Below are positions 16,643 through 26,407 of a stretch of 55,959 nt of DNA, piece after piece. The number at the start of each line of letters is the position of its first letter. Position 1 is the stretch's first letter. The DNA is from Bacteroidales bacterium. Its GTDB lineage: Bacteria > Bacteroidota > Bacteroidia > Bacteroidales > VadinHA17. The position numbers were made by a program, and so were the translations under genes. The notes beneath the pieces were generated by a model that was given only the letters and a program-made list of their open reading frames with translations, was not told where the DNA came from and made no database searches. The DNA is taken from contig JALONV010000034.1 of NCBI GenBank assembly GCA_025454755.1, positions 1-55,959 on the forward strand. The letters run 5' to 3'.

Positions 16643-19600
16643 ATGAAGAGCATAGAAAATAAGAAAATGAAAACTGAAAGGCCAGAGAGCCAGGGATTGT
16701 ACAGACAGGAATTCGAACATGAGAGTTGCGGTATCGGCTTTGTGGCACATCTAAAGGGCAGAAAATCGCATTCAATTATCAACCAGGGACTCGACATTCT
16801 CAGGAATATGGCTCATCGCGGAGCAGAAGGAGCCGACAGCAAAACCGGAGACGGTGCCGGAGTGCTGATACAGGTGCCACGCGATTTTTACCTGATACAG
16901 GGGTATGCCCTTCCTCCTTCAGGTCAGTTTGGAACAGGTCTCCTGTTCCTTCCTGGAAATGAAAATGATGCTGCCAGATGCACTGAAATCCTTCTCGATA
17001 TAATCAAAGAAGAAGGAGTGGAATTGATCGGCTTCAGGGATGTTCCCTGCAACAACAGTGTGCTCGGAGAAATATCTCTGGCAGCAGAACCTAAAATAAC
17101 TCAGATACTTCTCGCAGCAGATGTTGAGCAGGAAGATCTTGAAAGAAAACTATATATAATAAGGAAGCGTACGGAAAGGATCATCCGGGATTCCGACATC
17201 GCACAGAAAAGCTTCTTTTATATTCCAAGCCTCTCAACAAAAGTGCTGGTATATAAAGGTATGCTCACCTCCCTTCAGCTTGGTGAGTATTTTCTTGATC
17301 TCAGAGATGAAAGGCTTCAAAGCGCAATTGCGCTGGTCCACTCCAGATTCAGCACCAACACTTTTCCAAGCTGGGATCTTGCACAGCCATTCAGGGTCCT
17401 CGGACATAATGGCGAGATAAATACCATCAGGGGAAACAGACTCTGGATGGAAGCAAGGGAATCGATCCTGAAGTCGGACAAGCTTGGAGACCTTTCGAGG
17501 ATATATCCTGTTATAGAACCAAATAAGAGCGACTCAGCCTCGCTTGACAACGTACTTGAATTCCTGCTCATGAGCGGCAAGTCGCTTCCCTATGCGATGT
17601 CGATCCTGATTCCGGAATCAATAAATGCAAAAAATCCGATATCAACTGAGCTGAGAGCTTTTTACCATTACCATTCGACATTCATGGAGCCCTGGGATGG
17701 CCCGGCATCGCTCATTTTCTCAGACGGCCGTTACATTGGTGGAATGCTCGACAGGAACGGTCTGCGCCCTTCGAGATATGTGATTACCTCAAATGATCTT
17801 ATAGTACTGGGTTCCGAGGCAGGTGTCCAGAGATTTGATCCCGGCGAAATCAGAGAAAAAGGCAGGCTCAAGCCGGGAAAAATGCTGCTTGTCGATACAG
17901 AAGCAGGTAAAATTTTCTATGATGAAGAACTGAAGACAACCCTGGCAGCCGAATATCCATACGGAGAATGGATAAGGCAAAACATGGTCAATCTGGAGGA
18001 GATAGAGACAGGCCAGGTGGTAACACCCGATATTGGCACTGATTATAAGAAATATGCAACATCCTTCAACTACTCGATGGAGGATACAGAAAGGATAATC
18101 AGGGAAATGGCAGCCACAGGAAAGGAACCGATTGGATCAATGGGTAATGATGTGCCGCTTGCTGTGCTCTCAAGAAAACCTTACCGTCTGTTCAATTACT
18201 TCAAGCAGCTTTTTGCTCAGGTCACGAATCCGCCCATCGATCCGATCAGGGAGGAGCTGGTAATGACTCTGTCGGGATATCTCGGATCTCTCCAGCAGAA
18301 TCTTCTTGACAGTTCGCCCGACCATGTTAAGATGGTACGGTTCAGGAATCCGGTCATCTCCAATACTTATTTCCAGGTAGTGAAAAATCTCAGGTGGAAA
18401 GGCTTTTCTGCCGCCAGCCTGAAAATGCTCTTCAATGTCGTTGATGGAGCCAATGGACTTCAGTATGCTGTGGATCAATTATGTATTGATGCCGAAAAAG
18501 CAGTAGATGAAGGGAAGAATTATATTATCCTCTCCGACCGGGGCATCAGCCAGGATGTTGCTCCTATTCCATCTTTACTTGCTGTATCGGCAGTACACCA
18601 TCACCTGATAGCCAAACGCAAACGCATGCAAATCGACATCGTGGTCGAGAGCGCAGAACCTCGCGAAGTAATGCATTTCGCGCTTCTGTTCGGATATGGA
18701 GCCAGCATCATAAATCCATATATGAGCTTCGCTGTTATCAATAAGCTTGTAAATGACAAATCAATCCAGCTCGATTACCACACCGCCGAAGCCAATTACA
18801 TAAATTCGATAAATAAAGGCATCCTTAAAATAATGTCGAAGATGGGCATAAGCACGCTTCGAAGCTACAGGTCATCTCAGATATTTGAAGCTGTGGGCAT
18901 CCATCCCGAAGTGGTGAATAAATATTTTGCAGGAACCATCTCCCGTATCGGAGGTATAGGAATGGAGGAAATTGCTGAGGAGGTTCTAATACCACACAGG
19001 AAAGCGTTTATTGAGGAACAACAGCCGGAAATTCTTACGGAGGGAGTCTATTCCTTCAGGAAACATGGAGAACACCATGCCTGGAATCCGGAAACAATAT
19101 CACTCCTTCAGTGGAGCACCAGGACGGGTGACCGTGAAAAATTCAGGGAGTACTGCCGTATTGTCAACAAGGACACAGCTCATCCGGGATTCATTCGCGG
19201 ATTGCTCAGGATCAGGAAGAATCCGATTCCTCTTGATGAAGTAGAACCGGCAGAAAACATCCTGAAACGGTTTGTGACTGGAGCAATGTCGTACGGTTCC
19301 ATAAGCCGTGAAGCACATGAAACGATGGCCATCGCCATGAACCGCATCGGGGGCAGAAGCAACACAGGTGAAGGCGGCGAAGATCCTGAAAGGTTTAAGC
19401 CCAGGGAAGACGGGACCAGCACTCGAAGTGCCATCAAGCAGGTGGCGAGCGGACGCTTCGGCGTGACAACCGAATATCTTGTCAATGCAGATGAGATCCA
19501 GATAAAAATAGCGCAGGGCGCAAAACCAGGTGAAGGTGGACAGCTGCCCGGCCATAAGGTTGACAAGATCATTGCAAAAACGCGCTATTCGATACCCGGC

Positions 19601-21196
19601 ATCACACTGATCTCTCCGCCTCCTCATCATGATATTTATTCAATTGAAGATCTTTCTCAACTGATTTTTGACCTGAAAAATGTCAATCCGGGGGCAAGGA
19701 TAAGCGTCAAGCTTGTATCGGAGAGCGGTGTAGGCACCATTGCTGCAGGAGTTACAAAAGCAGGCGCTGATCTCATTACCATCAGCGGCTACGAAGGAGG
19801 TACCGGCGCCAGCCCTTCATCATCCATAAAACATGCAGGTCTCCCGGTTGAACTTGGTCTTGCCGAGACACAACAGACACTGGTTCTCAATAATCTCCGG
19901 CGCAAAGTGAAGCTCCAGGCTGATGGCCAGCTAAAAACCGGATGGGATGTCATCATGATGGCACTTCTGGGTGCAGAGGAATACGGCTTTTCAACAGCAG
20001 CGCTTGTTGTTCTGGGATGCGTAATGATGCGCAAATGCCACCTCAATACGTGCCCTGTTGGCGTTGCAACACAGAACCCTGAGCTCAGAAAAAGATTCAT
20101 GGGCAAAGCCGATAATCTTGTGACTTTCTTCCGTTTTCTGGCAGAAGATGTCCGTGAACAACTTGCAGAACTTGGATATAAAAGCCTTGATGAAGTGATC
20201 GGTCGGTTCGGCCTGCTGGAGCGTGATCCTGAAGTTGACCACTGGAAAATTAAAAATATTGATCTTTCCGGTTTTCTGACAATGCCTTCCGGATATGATG
20301 GCCATCCATTGCATTGCGTTGAAAAACAGGAAGATAAATTAAGCAACATCCTCGATCTGGAACTTGTCGCTGAATCAGAAAAAGCTTTGACCGAAAAACA
20401 GCAGGTCGAGATTATCAGGAATATACGCAACACTGACAGGACTACCGGCGCAATGCTTTCCGGAAGGATTGCTAAATTATACGGTTCAGCAGGTCTGCCT
20501 GACGGTACAATCAGGTGCCGTTTCACAGGCTCGGCCGGTCAGAGTTTCGGGGCATTTCTTGCTCCCGGAGTGGAGCTCAGGCTCGAGGGTGATTCCAATG
20601 ATTACCTTGGAAAAGGTCTTTCGGGAGGAAGGATAATTGTTGTCCCGCCAGCAGGTTCAACTTTTGAATCAGACAAGAATATAATCATCGGCAACACGGT
20701 GTTGTACGGGGCAACAAGCGGTGAGATCTATATTTCGGGAATTGCCGGAGAAAGATTTGGCGTGCGCAACAGCGGCGCCAATGCTGTGGTTGAAGGGGTT
20801 GGCAACCATTGCTGCGAGTATATGACAGGAGGAAGGATTGTAGTCCTGGGAAGAACAGGGAGCAATTTTGCTGCAGGTATGAGCGGCGGTATTGCATACG
20901 TGTTCAATGAGCATGGAGACTTCGATTACTACTGCAATATGGGAATGGTCGAGCTTTCGCTGGTGGAAGATGTCAGCGACATCAACGAGCTCACCGGACT
21001 TATTGCGCGTCATTATCAATTCACCGGCAGCTTAAAAGCGAAAATGATCATTGATGATCCCGATAAATATTTTCAGATGTTCATAAAGGTCATACCTTAT
21101 GATTATAAGAAAGTCATCCAGGAACAAATGCTGGAAGAGCTCCGAAAGAAGATTGCCGGCGTGGAAATGGATGTCGAATTCGGAGCCGGGAACTAA
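16643..21196 (+). CDS. gltB: Glutamate synthase, large (alpha) subunit
   Basis: Makes two glutamates from glutamine and 2-oxoglutarate. The 1517-residue protein has: a short propeptide ending at Cys29 in HESCGIGFVAHLKG, the class II amidotransferase nucleophile once processed; the GATase domain to about residue 430; a central domain; the FMN-binding barrel (about 800-1190) with SREAHETMAIAMNRIGGRSNTGEGGE; the [3Fe-4S] cysteines in CVMMRKCHLNTCPVG (about 1126-1137); and the GXGXG beta-helix with YGATSGEIYISG and GMSGGIAYVF. Either ATG 16643 or ATG 16667 could start it; the second leaves more room after the attenuator hairpin. gltD follows after 31 bases. Confidence 0.97.
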   Translation: MKSIENKKMKTERPESQGLYRQEFEHESCGIGFVAHLKGRKSHSIINQGLDILRNMAHRGAEGADSKTGDGAGVLIQVPRDFYLIQGYALPPSGQFGTGLLFLPGNENDAARCTEILLDIIKEEGVELIGFRDVPCNNSVLGEISLAAEPKITQILLAADVEQEDLERKLYIIRKRTERIIRDSDIAQKSFFYIPSLSTKVLVYKGMLTSLQLGEYFLDLRDERLQSAIALVHSRFSTNTFPSWDLAQPFRVLGHNGEINTIRGNRLWMEARESILKSDKLGDLSRIYPVIEPNKSDSASLDNVLEFLLMSGKSLPYAMSILIPESINAKNPISTELRAFYHYHSTFMEPWDGPASLIFSDGRYIGGMLDRNGLRPSRYVITSNDLIVLGSEAGVQRFDPGEIREKGRLKPGKMLLVDTEAGKIFYDEELKTTLAAEYPYGEWIRQNMVNLEEIETGQVVTPDIGTDYKKYATSFNYSMEDTERIIREMAATGKEPIGSMGNDVPLAVLSRKPYRLFNYFKQLFAQVTNPPIDPIREELVMTLSGYLGSLQQNLLDSSPDHVKMVRFRNPVISNTYFQVVKNLRWKGFSAASLKMLFNVVDGANGLQYAVDQLCIDAEKAVDEGKNYIILSDRGISQDVAPIPSLLAVSAVHHHLIAKRKRMQIDIVVESAEPREVMHFALLFGYGASIINPYMSFAVINKLVNDKSIQLDYHTAEANYINSINKGILKIMSKMGISTLRSYRSSQIFEAVGIHPEVVNKYFAGTISRIGGIGMEEIAEEVLIPHRKAFIEEQQPEILTEGVYSFRKHGEHHAWNPETISLLQWSTRTGDREKFREYCRIVNKDTAHPGFIRGLLRIRKNPIPLDEVEPAENILKRFVTGAMSYGSISREAHETMAIAMNRIGGRSNTGEGGEDPERFKPREDGTSTRSAIKQVASGRFGVTTEYLVNADEIQIKIAQGAKPGEGGQLPGHKVDKIIAKTRYSIPGITLISPPPHHDIYSIEDLSQLIFDLKNVNPGARISVKLVSESGVGTIAAGVTKAGADLITISGYEGGTGASPSSSIKHAGLPVELGLAETQQTLVLNNLRRKVKLQADGQLKTGWDVIMMALLGAEEYGFSTAALVVLGCVMMRKCHLNTCPVGVATQNPELRKRFMGKADNLVTFFRFLAEDVREQLAELGYKSLDEVIGRFGLLERDPEVDHWKIKNIDLSGFLTMPSGYDGHPLHCVEKQEDKLSNILDLELVAESEKALTEKQQVEIIRNIRNTDRTTGAMLSGRIAKLYGSAGLPDGTIRCRFTGSAGQSFGAFLAPGVELRLEGDSNDYLGKGLSGGRIIVVPPAGSTFESDKNIIIGNTVLYGATSGEIYISGIAGERFGVRNSGANAVVEGVGNHCCEYMTGGRIVVLGRTGSNFAAGMSGGIAYVFNEHGDFDYYCNMGMVELSLVEDVSDINELTGLIARHYQFTGSLKAKMIIDDPDKYFQMFIKVIPYDYKKVIQEQMLEELRKKIAGVEMDVEFGAGN

Positions 21197-21227
21197 ACAG
21201 GATCGGGAATAAAATTCAAGCAGAACT

Positions 21228-22652
21228 ATGGGTGACACAACAGGTTTTTTAAAGATAAAAAGGAAGGAAGCGGGCAACAGGCCCTTAAATGAGAGGATCT
21301 GCGATTTCAGCGAGGTTGAGCAGGTGCTTAACAGCGAAGACAGGATGCTTCAGGCATCCAGGTGTATGGATTGCGGTATCCCATTCTGCCACTGGAGCTG
21401 CCCTGTGGATAATCTGATCCCCGAATGGAACGATCTTCTCTATAAGGGCGACTGGAGGGCTGCTTATGAAAGACTCAGCGCCACAAACAATTTTCCGGAA
21501 TTTACCGGCAGAATATGTCCGGCAAGCTGTGAACATGCATGTGTCCTGAACCTGAACCAGGAACCTGTGACCATTAGAGAGAATGAAGTGGCAATAACCG
21601 AAAAAGCTTTTGCTGAAGGATATATTAAACCTGTTCCTCCCAAAAAGCGTACCGGTAAAAGTGTGGCAATAATAGGAAGCGGTCCTGCCGGAATGGCAGC
21701 AGGAGATCTGCTGAATAAAGCAGGACACGATGTAACCATATTCGAGAAAGATGAGAAAGCCGGAGGTCTGCTGAGATTCGGAATACCTGATTTTAAATTA
21801 AGCAAGGCAGTTGTCGAGCGCCGGCTCAACCTCATGGAAAAGGAAGGAGTGAAGATCCGCACCGGAGCTCATATCGGGAAAAATATCCCGGGAAGTGAGA
21901 TCACCGGCAATTTTGATGCAATCTGCGTTGCTACCGGATCCGGGCATCCGAGACGCCTCAATGTTGAAGGTAGTGAATTCGACGGGATACATCTTGCAAT
22001 GGATTATTTATCTGCCCAGAACAGGGTTAACTCAGGTCTTTTATCACCAGGCGAAAACAGGATTGTTGCTTATGGAAAAATGGTCCTGGTAATCGGCGGG
22101 GGCGATACAGGATCAGATTGCGTCGGAACTGCTATACGCCAGAGAGCAAAAAGCGTAACTCAGATTGAGATACTGCCTAAACCGCCATTGTTCAGAACTC
22201 CGGAAAACCCATGGCCATATTTTGGGAAAGTGCTAAAAACCTCAACTTCTCATGAAGAGGGATGCGAAAGAATGTGGAACATCTCCACATTAAGATTTGT
22301 CGGAGACGGAAGAATAACACGCGGAGCAGAAATTGAAGAGGTATCATGGGAAACGGTCAGCGGTAAGTATATTATGAAACCGGTACCCGGAACCCGCAGG
22401 GTGATTGAAACAGACATGGTGCTCCTGGCTCTTGGTTTTGAACATCCTGTTCTTGATGGGCTTCTTACTGAACTTGGGCTGGAACTTGATGGAAGAAAGA
22501 ATGTGAAAGTGAACAGCTCTATGACCACTAACCATCCGAAAGTTTTTGCCGCCGGTGATACCGTTACCGGTGCAAGCCTTGTAGTAAATGCGATCGCCTC
22601 CGGAAGAAAGACAGCGAAGGCGATCGACAATTACCTGAGAAATAACACTTAG
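21228..22652 (+). CDS. gltD: Glutamate synthase, small (beta) subunit
   Basis: Passes electrons from NAD(P)H through FAD and iron-sulfur centres to GltB. The 474-residue protein begins MGDTTGFLKIKRKEAGNRP. The N-terminal cysteine-rich domain has CMDCGIPFCHWSCP (about residue 45) and RICPASCEHAC (about 95), ligands of two [4Fe-4S] clusters. The FAD fold shows VAIIGSGPAGMAAGDLL (about 146), the NAD(P) fold LVIGGGDTGSDCVGTAIRQ (about 287), and the second FAD motif FAAGDTVTGASLVVNAI is near the end. Its stop overlaps by four bases (TTAG, 22649-22652) with the stop of the convergent vWA gene, leaving no room for a separate terminator. Confidence 0.97.
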   Translation: MGDTTGFLKIKRKEAGNRPLNERICDFSEVEQVLNSEDRMLQASRCMDCGIPFCHWSCPVDNLIPEWNDLLYKGDWRAAYERLSATNNFPEFTGRICPASCEHACVLNLNQEPVTIRENEVAITEKAFAEGYIKPVPPKKRTGKSVAIIGSGPAGMAAGDLLNKAGHDVTIFEKDEKAGGLLRFGIPDFKLSKAVVERRLNLMEKEGVKIRTGAHIGKNIPGSEITGNFDAICVATGSGHPRRLNVEGSEFDGIHLAMDYLSAQNRVNSGLLSPGENRIVAYGKMVLVIGGGDTGSDCVGTAIRQRAKSVTQIEILPKPPLFRTPENPWPYFGKVLKTSTSHEEGCERMWNISTLRFVGDGRITRGAEIEEVSWETVSGKYIMKPVPGTRRVIETDMVLLALGFEHPVLDGLLTELGLELDGRKNVKVNSSMTTNHPKVFAAGDTVTGASLVVNAIASGRKTAKAIDNYLRNNT

Positions 22653-24511
22653 AATGAGCCGCTGTCGGCCAGTCCTCTCATATCCTTCACGGTGGAGATA
22701 AGCCTGATCATTTCAGACCGGTAACCGTCTTCGTCCTCCCCTTTTGCTGATTTAGCCATTCTGGCAGCACTTTCCAGCGTTGAAGTACCTTTGAATTCAG
22801 ATTCTCTCAGTATCATCCCGAACTCAACTACAGCAGCAGCAAATCTCAGGTTTCCGGATACTTCCTCGATTGAAACCGGGTTGCTTCTTACAGCCTTCTC
22901 AAGGAGCTTGCTTGTATTGCCATCAGGTTGTTTGTAGCGAACCTTTATTGTAAGAAGCTCATCAGAGAAGTTTTCTTCCTGGGTCTTTTTTGTAGCCTGG
23001 TATTTGAGCGGATCAACCGAAGGGATCTTTTCGCCAGAGCCTGCAGGAACTATCTCATAAAGCGCGGTAACCATGTGCCCTGAACCCATTTCACCTGCAT
23101 CCTTGGTATCGTCATTGAAATCCTCATCGTTGAGGATCCTGTTCTCGTAACCAATAAGCCTGTATGAATCGACCTTTGCCGGGTTGAACTCAAGCTGGAA
23201 TTTGACATCTTTGGCAATCGTGAAGAGAGTGCCTCCAAATTCGCGAACCAGCACCCTGCGTGCTTCCTGGAGGTTGTCTATATACGAATAGTTACCATTG
23301 CCCTTGTCGGCAATAATCTCCATCTTGTCATCCTTGTAGTTGCCCATACCGAAACCGAGTACCGTAATGAATACTCCAAGTTCACGTTTTTCCTCGACAA
23401 GCCTTTCCATTCCTCCGTTGCTCGATTCACCAACGTTGAAATCGCCGTCTGTTGCAAGGATGATCCTGTTATTTCCACTTTTGACGAAGTTCTTTTCAGC
23501 TTCCCTGTATGCAAGTCTCAGACCTGCGCCGCCTGCTGTCGAACCACCTGCCTCAAGGTTATCGATTGCGCTCATTATAGCTTCTTTCCTGTTGCCGGGT
23601 GTCGATTCAAGAACCAATCCTGCTGCACCAGCATATACTACTATTGCGACATGATCCTCAGCCCTCAGTTCATTTACCAGAAGTCCGAATGCTGATTTCA
23701 ATAACGGAAGCTTGTTAGGATCATTCATTGAACCTGAAACATCGATCAGGAATACAAGGTTTGATGGAGGAAGCGAGGATTTGTCGATGCTCTTTCCGCG
23801 CAAACCTACCTGGAGAAGCAGATGCTTTGTGTTCCAGGGGCATGTTGCCAGCTCGGTTGATACTGAAAACGGATGTTCGCCTCCCGGTTCAGGATAATCA
23901 TATTTGAAATAGTTGATCATCTCCTCAATCCTGACCGCATCGGCCGGCGGCAATGAGCCACTATTTATAAATCTTCGGATGTTGGAATAAGAGGCATTGT
24001 CGACGTCAATGGAAAATGTTGATAACGGATTGTTTCTCACATTTTTGTAACCGTTTTCATTTACCGATGCATAACCTTCGGTATTAAAATTATTGTTATA
24101 CCTCTGGAAATTTGATCTTGACTCATATGCCACTCCGGCAACCATCGGAGCCGATTTTGCAGGATAATCCTTTTTGGATCCATAACCAGTGACCACTAGC
24201 TCATCCATGGACAGAGCCTCCGGCTTCATGGCGACATTAATTACATTCCTGTCGCCTATCTTCTGTTCGGTGGTAATAAACCCAACACAATAGAAAACAA
24301 GGATCTTATCCTCCTGACCGACCAGGATTTTATAATTACCCCGGAGATCAGATATAGTACCTGTGGGTGCGCCTTTAACCTTTACTGTTACTCCGGCCAG
24401 AGGTGTTCCCTGATCATCTGATACCTTTCCTGTAATTGTCTTTGTCTGAATAAAGGAGATCGCTACAGCTGAGAGGATCAGTATTACGAAAATTTTAAAA
24501 CTGTTTTTCAT
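22649..24511 (-). CDS. von Willebrand factor A protein with carboxypeptidase-regulatory-like domain (YfbK-like)
   Basis: A 620-residue exported protein. Residues 1-20 are a signal peptide. Residues 24-95 form a carboxypeptidase-regulatory-like beta domain (ITGKVSDDQGTPLAGVTVKVKG) followed by the SusC-style motif MDELVVTGYG. An N-terminal YfbK-type segment includes FSIDVDNASYSNIRRFI and EEMINYFKYDYPEP. The vWA domain begins NLVFLIDVSGSMND (about 248) with MIDAS residues D.S.S and later ILATDGDFNVG. A C-terminal DUF3520-like region follows. It probably binds a divalent cation and a protein partner at the envelope; the role is unknown. It is divergent from the ECF sigma factor gene. Confidence 0.87.
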   Translation of the reverse strand: MKNSFKIFVILILSAVAISFIQTKTITGKVSDDQGTPLAGVTVKVKGAPTGTISDLRGNYKILVGQEDKILVFYCVGFITTEQKIGDRNVINVAMKPEALSMDELVVTGYGSKKDYPAKSAPMVAGVAYESRSNFQRYNNNFNTEGYASVNENGYKNVRNNPLSTFSIDVDNASYSNIRRFINSGSLPPADAVRIEEMINYFKYDYPEPGGEHPFSVSTELATCPWNTKHLLLQVGLRGKSIDKSSLPPSNLVFLIDVSGSMNDPNKLPLLKSAFGLLVNELRAEDHVAIVVYAGAAGLVLESTPGNRKEAIMSAIDNLEAGGSTAGGAGLRLAYREAEKNFVKSGNNRIILATDGDFNVGESSNGGMERLVEEKRELGVFITVLGFGMGNYKDDKMEIIADKGNGNYSYIDNLQEARRVLVREFGGTLFTIAKDVKFQLEFNPAKVDSYRLIGYENRILNDEDFNDDTKDAGEMGSGHMVTALYEIVPAGSGEKIPSVDPLKYQATKKTQEENFSDELLTIKVRYKQPDGNTSKLLEKAVRSNPVSIEEVSGNLRFAAAVVEFGMILRESEFKGTSTLESAARMAKSAKGEDEDGYRSEMIRLISTVKDMRGLADSGSF

Positions 24512-24603
24512 GACAATAAGATTTTGGTTAAACTTTTCTCATAGGATGCAGAAGTTCTCCAAATTCCATAAGATGTTCAAATATTTTTTTTGAAATGAAA
24601 TCC

Positions 24604-24702
24604 ATTAACCGCAGAGGCCGCAAAGAGATTTTGAAAAGGGTATCGCTTTGCGTTCTTTGCGTTTCTTCTCCGTTTACGGAGCTTTGCGCTCTTTGCGGTT
24701 AA
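24604..24702. repeat. Intergenic inverted repeat of the GCAAAGAG type
   Basis: TTAACCGC...CGCAAAGAG (24604-24626) is mirrored by CTTTGCGCTCTTTGCGGTTAA (24682-24702), with further CTTTGCGT copies between. It lies in the divergent gap between the vWA and sigma factor genes. Similar elements occur at 26408 and 29078. No coding content is visible in this 220-base gap. Confidence 0.65.
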
Positions 24703-24734
24703 AATATTATATCTTTATTATCTGAATTATCTGC

Positions 24735-25328
24735 ATGCATCTAATGGTTTTAAAGGTCCCTGGAAGAGAATCGAAGAAAAGATCGGACGATAAACTGATA
24801 GAGGAATTCACCTCCACCGGTGATCTTGAAGTTCTCGGGGAACTATATTCAGGTTATATGCACCTGGTCTATGGTGTTTGTTTAAAGTATCTGAAGGACA
24901 GAGATGAATCTAAGGATGCTGTAATGCAGATATTTGAGAAGCTCATAATCGAAATCCCGAAACACAAGATCGAAAACTTCAGGAGCTGGCTCCATGTTGT
25001 CACCAAAAACTATTGCCTCATGCTGCTCAGGTCACAAAAATCGGGTAACGAAAAATATAGAGAGTGGGCAATTGATCCCTCAAACTTTATGGAAAACAGT
25101 AACGATCTGCATCCTATAGACAAAGACGAAGAAGATATGGACAAAGCTCTTGCAGATTGTATTGAGAGACTGAAGGATGAACAAAAGGAATGCATCCGTC
25201 AGTTCTATTACGAGAACAGGTGCTACAGCGAGATAGCAAAAAATCTCGGTATGGATGAGAAGAAGGTTAAGAGCCATCTTCAGAACGGAAAAAGAAACCT
25301 GAAACTTTGTCTTGAAGCAAAAAAATGA
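24735..25328 (+). CDS. ECF-type RNA polymerase sigma factor
   Basis: A 197-residue sigma-70 family protein of the ECF class. Region 2: ELYSGYMHLVYGVCLKYLKDRDESKDAVMQIFEKL (core binding and -10 recognition). A short acidic linker contains KDEEDMDKALADCI. Region 4 is the helix-turn-helix CYSEIAKNLGMDEKKVKSHLQNGKRNLKL (about 163-191). It overlaps the next gene by ATGA (25325-25328), the usual sigma/anti-sigma coupling. The start could be the second Met (MVLKVPG), three codons in. Target promoters are unknown. Confidence 0.92.
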   Translation: MHLMVLKVPGRESKKRSDDKLIEEFTSTGDLEVLGELYSGYMHLVYGVCLKYLKDRDESKDAVMQIFEKLIIEIPKHKIENFRSWLHVVTKNYCLMLLRSQKSGNEKYREWAIDPSNFMENSNDLHPIDKDEEDMDKALADCIERLKDEQKECIRQFYYENRCYSEIAKNLGMDEKKVKSHLQNGKRNLKLCLEAKK

Positions 25329-26347
25329 AAGAGGAAGACAAAAACGAAAAAACAGATCTCCCTGGTTTCCACCGGTATATAAAAGGGGAAATGACTGACA
25401 GGGAGAGGAACGCATTCGAAAGGGAGCTTCAGAGAGACCCTTTTGCAGCTGATGCTGCCGAAGGCTTTTCGGAGATCTCAGCTGAAAATGCCGAAAGCGA
25501 TTTAACAGTACTTGAAAGACAGCTGAAATCAAGAACTTCAAAAAGACAGAGATTTGTCTATTACCGGATTGCCGCTTCAGTCGCAGTATTAATGATAATA
25601 TCTTCCATCTTCATTATTGTTCAAAGGAACAGGGATATTGCAAAGGAAGAGAGTGGATTAATCGCCAAACAGGTTCCTATGGAGATAATCCAGCCTCAGG
25701 CAATTACCCGGCCTGAAGTTCAAAAAGATGAGAAGGTTGTCATTACTGAAAGCAGATCTGAAAAGGCGGTAAAGGCTTTAGAGGCGGTAGAGGCTGTAAA
25801 GGCTGTAGAGGGTACTAAAACGATAGAGGCTGTAATCGCAGATGAAATCCCCAGTGAAATTTCAGAAAAAAAGGAAGAACCTGTAATTGTCGCAGAAAAT
25901 AAAGCGCTTGCAGATGATGCCGAGAAAGTCTATCCGGCAGCTCCGGTGGCAGGTGTTGCATATGGTGTTGAAAAGAAAGCTGTTAGGAAACCCGAGGAAA
26001 CAGATCTTGACGAGGTGGTAGTAATTGGCTATGGTCAGCCAAAGGAAGAAGTAACAGGCTTCTCTCCCGCCCTGCCTGCCGGAGGTAAAAGAGATTTTGA
26101 TAAATATGTGGAGGAAAATATCAGGGTACCTGAAACTTTAAATGAGGGAGAAAAGGCAGTTGTAGTAGTTAACTTCATAGTAAAAACCACAGGCGCAATT
26201 GACAGCTTAAAAGTAATAAGAAGTCCCGGAGATGAATTTTCAGCAGAAGCGAAACGCCTTGTTATTGAAGGTCCTCAATGGAGCCCTGCAACAAGCGATG
26301 GCAAGAAGGTAGATGACGAAGTGAAACTTAGAATAGTATTCAAGTAG
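25325..26347 (+). CDS. Anti-sigma-like single-pass membrane protein with TonB C-terminal domain
   Basis: A 340-residue protein coupled to the ECF gene. Residues 1-75 form a charged cytoplasmic anti-sigma-like region (IKGEMTDRERNAFERELQRDPFAADAAEGF). One membrane helix follows (about 81-98, IAASVAVLMIISSIFIIV), then a periplasmic low-complexity stretch with repeated KAV/EAV units (about 143-175). A SusC-like motif, DLDEVVVIGYGQP, lies at about 227-239. A TonB C-terminal domain covers about 255-340 (FDKYVEENIRVPE...VVVNFIVKTTGAIDSLKVIRSPGDEF). The layout suggests a sensor that holds the sigma factor and reads an envelope cue, perhaps through the TonB-like end. This is inference. Confidence 0.78.
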   Translation: MKEEDKNEKTDLPGFHRYIKGEMTDRERNAFERELQRDPFAADAAEGFSEISAENAESDLTVLERQLKSRTSKRQRFVYYRIAASVAVLMIISSIFIIVQRNRDIAKEESGLIAKQVPMEIIQPQAITRPEVQKDEKVVITESRSEKAVKALEAVEAVKAVEGTKTIEAVIADEIPSEISEKKEEPVIVAENKALADDAEKVYPAAPVAGVAYGVEKKAVRKPEETDLDEVVVIGYGQPKEEVTGFSPALPAGGKRDFDKYVEENIRVPETLNEGEKAVVVVNFIVKTTGAIDSLKVIRSPGDEFSAEAKRLVIEGPQWSPATSDGKKVDDEVKLRIVFK

Positions 26348-26407
26348 TTTTTGAAAGGTGCATGTTGAGTTCAATACTGATTTCTATTAAGGGCAATGGA
26401 TCTAATT

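Noticed and set aside
19100-20526. Long antisense frames within gltB
   Set aside because: They mirror high-GC coding sequence of gltB, whose domains and motifs are complete on the plus strand.
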